Source: Mimachlamys varia (Eukaryota; Mollusca; Bivalvia; Pectinida; Pectinidae). From it: 64,000 nucleotides of DNA. The translations under genes were made by a program, and so were the position numbers. Below are positions 56,871 to 64,000 of this stretch, in pieces. The notes below the pieces were generated by a model. The model was not told the DNA's origin. It worked only from the letters and a program-made list of their open reading frames with translations, and did no database searches. Numbering within the stretch: the stretch's first letter is position 1; every line of letters begins with the position of its first letter. The stretch lies in assembly GCA_947623455.1 (NCBI GenBank), contig OX392532.1:50719058-50783057 (forward strand), written 5' to 3'.

Positions 56871-57197
56871 CAAACTCTAAATTTTATCTCTGGTTTTTTT
56901 CTGTTTTTTTTTTCCGGTAATTAACGTTCTTGTAACATAAAAAGTCGACACGGAATAGATAGACAAGTATTTTGGATGTGGCTTGATATACACGAACGAT
57001 GTACTGACACCGGGACGTGGTAACTGTGGCTTAATTTATAACAAATAGCTCTAATGGATTATCATCAGCATATAATATATCAAATAAAAGACTGGAGTTA
57101 TTTCCCTTTACAATGAGAGTTCCGTTCTCAGCTTTTGCAGAGTAAGGAGAAATAATTGGTCGATAGAAAGGATCAGTTCCAGTAGAACAATATAAAG

Positions 57198-57414
57198 GGG
57201 CCGCCATGGCCGAGTGGTGAAGGTGTCCCGATATTCTACCACTAGCCCTCAATCTATGGGTTGCGAGTTCGAAACCCACGTGGGGCAATTAATTGCCAGG
57301 TACTGACCTTAGGTTGGTAGTTCTTCTCCCGGTTTTCCGGCTTTTTTTTCCACCTCCAAAACCTGGCACGTCCTTAAATGACACTGGCGGTTTACAGGAC
57401 GTAACCAAACTAAG
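57198..57414 (+). mobile_element. SINE family A with intact target-site duplication
   Basis: Starts 'gggccgccatggccgagtgg' (tRNA-like head), has 'gggttgcgagttcgaaaccc' as B-box region, 'gccaggtactgaccttagg', and ends 'cacgtccttaaatgacactg', 'ggacgtaacc'. The 10-mer CAATATAAAG at 57188-57197 is repeated exactly at 57415-57424, a clear target-site duplication. This is the most recent-looking family A insertion here. Confidence 0.93.
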
Positions 57415-57892
57415 CAATATAAAGTACTATTGACATGCATTGACAAAATACATGTGGCGAACGGTACGGTATTGCCATGATTCACGAAGATATACATCCA
57501 TGTATACCAAACTGAGATTTGATACGATTCAACTTTAAACTTACAGTCACCCCGTTCCTTCTTTATAATGTAGAAAGTGGTCTATTTTCAAACACAAAGA
57601 TTTTCATATTTTAACGTAACTTTGACGTATACAAAAGTGTACCAGTACATTCACGGCCATAATTATAAGGGCGGATCTCGGAATTTTCCGGATTATTGCC
57701 AACGTGCTTATTTTGATGCACTAACATTTCAGCCCACAACCGAATTTAAACAGATAACCAAGCCCAACTGTAAATTAGCGCACTCACACTACTTGCGCAA
57801 TAAAAAGCAATATGCAGTAACTGTTATTTCCGCAGATGCTAGCGTCAAAATCGCTAAAATAAGATACCGCTAAAATATGTCCGGATCTCAGT

Positions 57893-58848
57893 AACAGCTT
57901 ATAGGTGTTATAGACTTAACGCTCACAGCTTAAAGATGATATAGACTTAACGCTCACAGCTTATAGATGTTATAGACTTAACGCTTACAGCTTATAGGTG
58001 TTATAGACTTAACGCTCACAGCTTATAGATGTTATAGACTTAACGCTCACAGCTTAAAGGTGTTATAGGCTTAACGCTCACAGCTTATAGATGTTATAGA
58101 CTTAACGCTCACAGCTTATAGATGTTATAGACTTAACGCTTACAGCTTATAGATGTTATAGACGTAACGCTCACAGCTTATAGATGTTATAGACTTAACG
58201 CTCACAGCTTATAGATGTTATAGACTTAACGCTCACAGCTTATAGATGTTATAGACTTAACGCTTACAGCTTATAGATGTTATAGACTTAACGCTCACAG
58301 CTTATAGATGTTATAGACTTAGCGCTCACAGCTTATAGATGTTATAGACTTAACGCTCACAGCTTATAGATGTTATAGACTTAACGCTCACAGCTTATAG
58401 ATGTTATAGACTTAACGCTCACAGCTTATAGGTGTTATAGACTTAACGCTCACAGCTTAACGGTGTTATAGACTTAACACTCACAGCTTATAGATATTAT
58501 AGACTTGAAGCTCACAGCTTATAGATGTTATAGACTTAACGCTCACAGCTTAACGGTGTTATAGACTTAACACTCACAGCTTATAGATGTTATAGACTTA
58601 ACGCTCACAGCTTATAGATGTTATAGACTTAACGCTTACAGCTTATAGATGTTATAGACTTAACGCTCACAGCTTATAGATGTTATAGACTTAGCGCTCA
58701 CAGCTTATAGATGTTATAGACTTAACGCTCACAGCTTATAGATGTTATAGACTTAACGCTCACAGCTTATAGGTGTTATAGACTTAACGCTCACAGCTTA
58801 ACGGTGTTATAGACTTAACACTCACAGCTTATAGATGTTATAGACTTA
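57893..58848. repeat. 31-bp satellite, about 31 monomers
   Basis: Monomers read 'cttatagatgttatagactt' plus 'aacgctcacag'. Rare variants (ttagcgctc at 58319 and 58691; acgcttaca at 58261 and 58632) recur 372 bases apart, 12 monomers, showing a duplicated block. Confidence 0.95.
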
Positions 58849-58859
58849 ATGTTCTTGTT

Positions 58860-60415
58860 AAATCCGACATTATCTGTATCCCAGAAGTGAGTAATACACA
58901 AGTAAAACAATTTTTTCGGCTGATGAATACACAGGAGGCGTGTGTCCTTAAAATATCCTGTAATAACCGTTGTATATTGTGTACTATCTTTCTCCACGAA
59001 AAACAAACAAACGATGTTTGAATATCCGTCCATTATTCTGGGGTTTTTTTTATCCGTTATACTGAGTGATACATGCCATTACAATTTGTTATTCTTATAA
59101 AAAAAGTATCAAGAATTCGAAGCAAAATATTGTTATCAATTTAAGGGTGTTTTAGCGCCAATGCGCACTGAAAGCTTAACAATGTAAATACACTGTCTCT
59201 CAGGGCTATTTTCGGAACAGGTGTTTTGATAATAGTTTTCACTTTTTTTCAACAAATATACATTGTACATATGTTTTTTGTATAAATGTCTTATGTATAT
59301 ATATTTATTTACATAACACCTCGTTAGTATCGGGGCATGGGTATAAAAGTATCTAAAACGATAAGCACATGCGATAATTGCCCCGATAGATGACACACTC
59401 TTCTATTTTGAAATAAATCATTCGTTTGCACCTTTACAGCCCTTATGTTTTGTTTTATTGATTTTGTCAGACAAGTCAGTATTTTTAACCTGTTTTTACT
59501 TTAAAAATGTCAATGAATACCGCTTTAATTATATACGTGGTGAATGGATATTCCCTTACTAAGTATAATTTTGACGTTAAAAAATGAAAGTATTTTCAGC
59601 ATTGAGCATGCACTTTTGATAATTGCCAATATTTTGGGTGTTGTTTTTTTTCTAAAAATGTTTAGTCTAGCATTGGTTTGAAAAATCGCCCTACAAAGAA
59701 AACCAAGAAAATATAACTGCCCCAAATAATATATAATGCCACTTACATTATAATGGGAGTAAGTAAAATACCTGAAATGAAAAATAAACGTTGGCCTCAA
59801 AAAGATAATTATCGATAGAAGTACATATTATCAATTGTCTACTGATAGTGTTCGACCTTTCTAGCTACGAAAGCGGACTATATATGTCGCCACCACCTGC
59901 ATCATGAACTACAAAGGAATTGCACTTATTACTTGTGTATATTGTGGGTCAGATCGCGGTATGGTTACCGGCCTTACACCCTACGCTGTGTCACGGTGAT
60001 TTCTCCCGCCGCACGTTAAGTTAAATAACAGCTGTAGTTCCAGATACGTACACCTCAGATTTCCTAACCAGCCATTTTACATTTCTCATTTATAAGATGT
60101 TATTTACATAATAAACTTATGATGCAACATATGTGGCTAGTTAGGGGGTTCCGCAGGGGGTGGTACTTGTGTGCCTGCTCTTACGTTATTTTCATTATCA
60201 TTGCAAGTTCGACTGATTCATAGGTACACATTTATACATTTTATATAGTTCTTGCTATTTTTTATTATTAAAATTTTTTCAAAAGTTCAGTTCCGATACA
60301 CTACAAATTAGCATTTTGTAGATATCTGCCATGGACCTATGGCTATCAAATAATTAGAACTAAAATATTACGATAGTCCATTTATCATCCACCCATATAC
60401 TTACTTGCTATACTT
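58860..60415. other. AT-rich stretch, nothing recognised
   Basis: No supported exon. A 31-codon frame from the ATG near 59905, shortly after a CTATATATG, is too short and too close to that box to call. Confidence 0.35.
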
Positions 60416-60422
60416 CTTAATC

Positions 60423-60842
60423 GTTCTCCAATATAATCCCTTTACTTTTCTCCCGTAGAATCCCTTCACCGTTCTCCCATAGAATCCCTTCACCATTCTC
60501 CCATAGCCTCCTTTCACCGTTCTCCCATAGAATCCCTTCACCATTCTCCCATAGAATCCTTTCACCGTTCTCCCATAGAATCCCTTCGCCGTTCTCCCAT
60601 AGAACCCCTTCACCATTTTCCATAGAATCCCTTCACCGTTCTCCCATAGAATCCCTCCATCGTTCCCCATAAAATCCCTTCACCATTCTCCCATAGACTC
60701 CCTTCACCGTTCTCCCATAGAATCCCTCCATCGTTCTCCCATAAAATCCCTTCACCATTCTCCCATAGAATCCCTTCACTTTTCTCCCATAAAATCCCTT
60801 CAACGTTCTCCCATAGAATCCCTTCACCATTCTCCCATAGAC
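60423..60842. repeat. 24-bp minisatellite, about 17 copies
   Basis: Monomers read approximately 'ttctcccatagaatcccttc' plus 'accg' or 'acca', with variants in aaaatcc and gactccc. Minus-strand frames give KGFYGRMV-type repeats because the period is divisible by three. I do not call them coding. Confidence 0.93.
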
Positions 60843-60994
60843 TTATTTGTGATAAATACTTATTTCACTATTTTCCTCCAGATTTCCATAAACCAGTCTC
60901 CTTTCTGATATAGAATTACTTGCGATACGCCCAAAGCTAAGTCATGTCGAAAAAACATTTTCCAGTGCATAATAACAGTTTTTTGCAGTGATGA

Positions 60995-61295
60995 AGAGAT
61001 CCTTAAAGTAACATTTTTATATATCTTTTTTTATTCATTCAATTATGTTTTTTTTTTTTTTGTTAAAAATAGGTACGGGGATACTTAAAGTTACATTATT
61101 TTGCAGTGGTACGGGGATCCTTCAAGTTACAAATTTTGAGAGAGGTGCGGGAATCCTTAAAGTTACACATTTTTAGAGAGGGTGGGGATCTTTGAAGTTA
61201 CAATTTTGAGAGAGGTGCGGGGATCCTTAAAGTTACAATTTTGAGAGTGGTGCGGGGATGCTTAAAGTTACAATTTTGAGAGTAGTAGAGCGATC
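60995..61295. repeat. Imperfect 33-38-bp tandem repeat, about 7 copies
   Basis: Units contain 'ggtgcggggatccttaaagt' followed by 'tacaattttgagag'. The best units are at 61109-61285. Degenerate units near 60995 and 61071 are separated by a T-rich stretch. Confidence 0.85.
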
Positions 61296-61299
61296 CGTC

Positions 61300-62300
61300 G
61301 ATATAACGGAATTTGAATAAAAGTAGTCCCGTCTTTAAAATCAAAACCCCCTCGACGCCTCACACTCAATACGTACAAACAGCAATAACACATCACAATG
61401 TTAGGTACAGATCTATTTCAGGGGCAAAAAATAATACGCTTTTTATACTTATCTCACAAATATAAACAACATAGAACCTAATTTGATATTTAGGGTGTCA
61501 TGACCTTTATACGAGGCATGCACGTGTAAATCATGTTCAAATAGAATAAAATAGCTCCGAGATAAAAAATATATAATAGTGGCAAAATGTTATCAGATAT
61601 TTCACGAACAGATGCTTAACATACGGAGCGGCTGCGTGACGTCATACAATTTAAATATGGTCAACTCACGGACTGCTATTTCGATATGGCTGTAAATTCT
61701 AAACCCAAGATTATTTTTTCTAGATATTTAAAGTATTGGTATCCAAAATATTGTAATTTTAATATGGTAGTGAATGCTTAAAATGGATGGTAAAATTATT
61801 CTACAAATCTGGTCCTGTATTTTGAGTTTCCGTTTTCGAATCGAAGAACTTTAATTTTCTTATGTACATGTACAATCGCTAGTTATGTATGAATGAGTTT
61901 TTAAATTATTTTCTATTAACAATTACAAATTTAAATGTTTTTTTTTGCATAATCTAATGAGATTAAATATAGTGATGTATGTTAAGTTTTTTTTTCGTTT
62001 CGTTTGTATTGGTCTACTTTGAAATATGTAACAACTTGTGTTGTCTGCCAATCGCAAGGAAAAGCGTGTTTATTGCAGCACTGCTTGTTACTTAGTAACA
62101 CACCGAGGGGATTAAACGGTTGTGCCGAAATTTTGTTTACAGCAAGAACATTTCAATAACAATTCGCATTTAATTTTGCAGTTATGCTCTCCTTCTACCG
62201 GTAGATACGCAGAATGGATGTCAGTTTGTGCTGTCGAGATATCGACAAGTCAAGGTCAAATGGCCGTCCATATTTTTTAAACCTAATTATTCTTTAGCAA
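61300..62300. other. Non-coding stretch, nothing recognised
   Basis: AT-rich. A TGACGTCA site near 61637. Confidence 0.35.
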
Positions 62301-62305
62301 TATTT

Positions 62306-62531
62306 AAGGAAAGCAAGAAGCTGTTTGATTGGTCGCAGGTTAAGAAATCGTTGACGTAACGATAAGGCTTATATATGTATACGTACTTTGAAGATTACAG
62401 AAGAACGACACCCGACTTCGAAGCAAGTTAATCTTACCGCTACACGACCGTGAGATTATATTGACGTACATCAAAGGATCAAACTAATCCCGTCAACACT
62501 GATGAGCACACTGAGCCTTCAATACTTTGCC
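62306..62531 (+). promoter_or_regulatory. Candidate promoter and 5' UTR, copy 2 of a duplicated 5' end
   Basis: GATTGGTC (inverted CCAAT) at 62327-62334 and TTATATATGTAT at 62369-62380 are followed by 'actttgaagattacag', a likely leader start about 25-30 bases downstream. The leader aligns by eye with 12950-13070 ('catcaaagg.tc.aacta', 'catgacacat'). Confidence 0.5.
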
Positions 62532-62562
62532 ATGACACATTCAAGGGGTGTCAATAACGAAG
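62532..62562 (+). CDS. Candidate first coding exon, paralogue of 13071-13101
   Basis: ATG then codons for MTHSRGVNNE plus one base, ending at GAAG|GTGAGT, a strong donor. It has the same length and phase as the 13.07-kb copy (MTHPRDVESE) and a conserved leader. No following exon is evident before the window ends. The product is unknown; the residues shared by both copies are M, T, H, R, V and E. Confidence 0.42.
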
Positions 62563-64000
62563 GTGAGTGTAACCCCTGAATAAAACAACGAAACAAGAAA
62601 CATGAATAACTTAATATTAATAAAACTTTATCACAAAGTTCCAGCAGAGAAATCAAATAAATAACAAGTCATTCTACATCGTTCAGTCTATGATAAAGAA
62701 TAATTAAGCCCAAAAACCTGGATGTAGAATAAATGGCGCTATTTTTTTTTTAATTTCTATTTTATTTTTACCTGTGAATATCAGAAAATATCAACTTGAT
62801 AAAACTTATATCATCACTACTTATATATAATTATAACGAGGATATAAATTAAAATCTTATCGCATCACTAGTAAAGATCTTAGTTACGATTCGATATCAT
62901 TGCGCACTATTTTCGTACTACTTGTTAATTTGTAAACCAAAAATAATTTGATATAAGTGAATTTAAAAACAAACCTTTTAGTGTTTTAGAAATTAATAAT
63001 CATAAAATGAAATTAATAATTGCGTTTTTTTTTTTTGTAATTTTTGTTTTAGTTTTTTTTTTTAATAGACAGAACTATATTCTGTGGCGTATTAATATTC
63101 TGTAAGCCTTGTACTCAGTTCCTATCATCTTTGACCGCAATTTCATGACATGAAAGGTCTTGAAGCTTTAAGGAACCTTAAAAATGTAATGAAAAGCAAA
63201 TTTCCCGTTAGATATTAGGTATGTTTAACTCATATGATAGATTTTTAAAAGATAATTCCACTCGTACAATTCAATCCTGAAGATATAGAACAATCTATCA
63301 TGTATAACAGAAAATCATTGAATAGCCTCTAAAGCGTAAATGACAATAACGTGTTGAAAACGATCTCATTATCCCAGTATGCCTTCAAGGTATAGTCTTT
63401 CACCAAGCAATCAATGAATAAGTATTTACTAATTTATTGTATATGTCACACCTGTGTGAAATGTATCATGGTTAATTATGAGTGACAGCCGATATGTACC
63501 TAATGACCTAATATCACGAGAAAGTCTCAGTTGCAGTCACTAAAACTGTCGGTAGAAGATATATTGCTTACTTCATTTTTCACCATGAATAATTAATTAT
63601 ATTTCTAAGCATTCTATGTTTATAAATCAGTATGTTGGTGGACACATACAACTACAGTGATTTTTTCTTCATTAATCTTTTATAATTATACGAATTCATA
63701 AGTCGATAAATCTTAACTCCGAGTTCAACCTGGTGCAAATGAATGCTTTAACGAAATTGCCAGTAAAGACAACTCTTGTATAGTTCTGTAGGGCGGTCTC
63801 CCCCCAGTCGCCTCATACAGGATAAGGTATTGGGATAGAACTGATCAATAGTGCCCCTAGGTAGGAGTGATAAAAAACAAACAGGGAATGGACAGAAAAA
63901 ATATTGTTCAGCTGAATGAATTCCCCATTTCCCCCATTTTTTCGAAAATAACGAAATTATAAAAAAATAAACTATAATTAAATCTACTATTACTACTGTA
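62563..64000. other. AT-rich stretch to window end; candidate intron
   Basis: Poly-T tracts near 62740 and 63025-63065. No exon or repeat was supported. If the 62532-62562 exon is real, this is its intron. Confidence 0.3.

Noticed and set aside
57031..57497. Two minus-strand frames of 62-85 codons
   Set aside because: They lie across SINE family A; coding appearance comes from its GC-rich tRNA head.
59905..60000. 31-codon secreted peptide (MNYKGIALITC…)
   Set aside because: Too short, and its ATG lies only about 27 bases after the TATA-like box, leaving no leader.
60401..60830. KGFYGRMV-repeat proteins
   Set aside because: By-products of the 24-bp array on the minus strand.

Overview
This window looks like nuclear genomic DNA of a bivalve mollusc. 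It is AT-rich and gene-poor, with no operon-like packing. Translated frames are short except where tandem repeats hold them open. The organism call rests on several dispersed repeats that I recognise as molluscan: a tRNA-headed SINE whose 3' end reads roughly 'cacgtccttaaatgac...aggacgt', a second family sharing that 3' tail, a SINE with an (ATT)n tail, and hammerhead-ribozyme motifs of the Penelope/retrozyme type. I infer a bivalve, possibly a scallop. The sequence alone does not fix the species.

Layout. 1-3.1 kb: unique DNA, a 30-bp minisatellite inside an old repeat, a TATA-containing GC-richer patch and a dispersed repeat. 3.4-8.16 kb: one large 33-bp satellite of about 144 monomers with higher-order structure. 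8.7-13.1 kb: SINEs, a 46-bp satellite, a long hairpin and a promoter-like segment ending in a short putative first coding exon. 13.9-36.8 kb: a family of eight dispersed repeats (called family Z here), a 65-bp satellite, foldback elements, two hammerhead motifs and a few isolated exon candidates. 36.8-48.9 kb: foldback elements, SINEs, a cluster of TGACGTCA palindromes, a 21-bp array, a candidate terminal exon and a polypyrimidine array. 49-64 kb: more SINEs and MITEs, arrays of 31, 24 and about 35 bp, and a second copy of the 12.9-kb promoter/first-exon segment at 62.3-62.6 kb.

Genes. No complete gene can be assembled. The supportable coding pieces are two matching 31-nt first-exon candidates (13071-13101 and 62532-62562), a splice-bounded internal exon on the minus strand (34059-34162), a terminal exon with a poly(A) signal (47288-47406), a candidate first exon (23830-23940) and a short secreted-peptide-like ORF (20288-20524). 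Nothing shows that they belong to one pathway. They are probably parts of several intron-rich genes that extend beyond what can be read by eye.

All coordinates of diverged repeats are approximate to about 5-20 bases. Copy numbers come from length divided by period. Alignments were done by eye.
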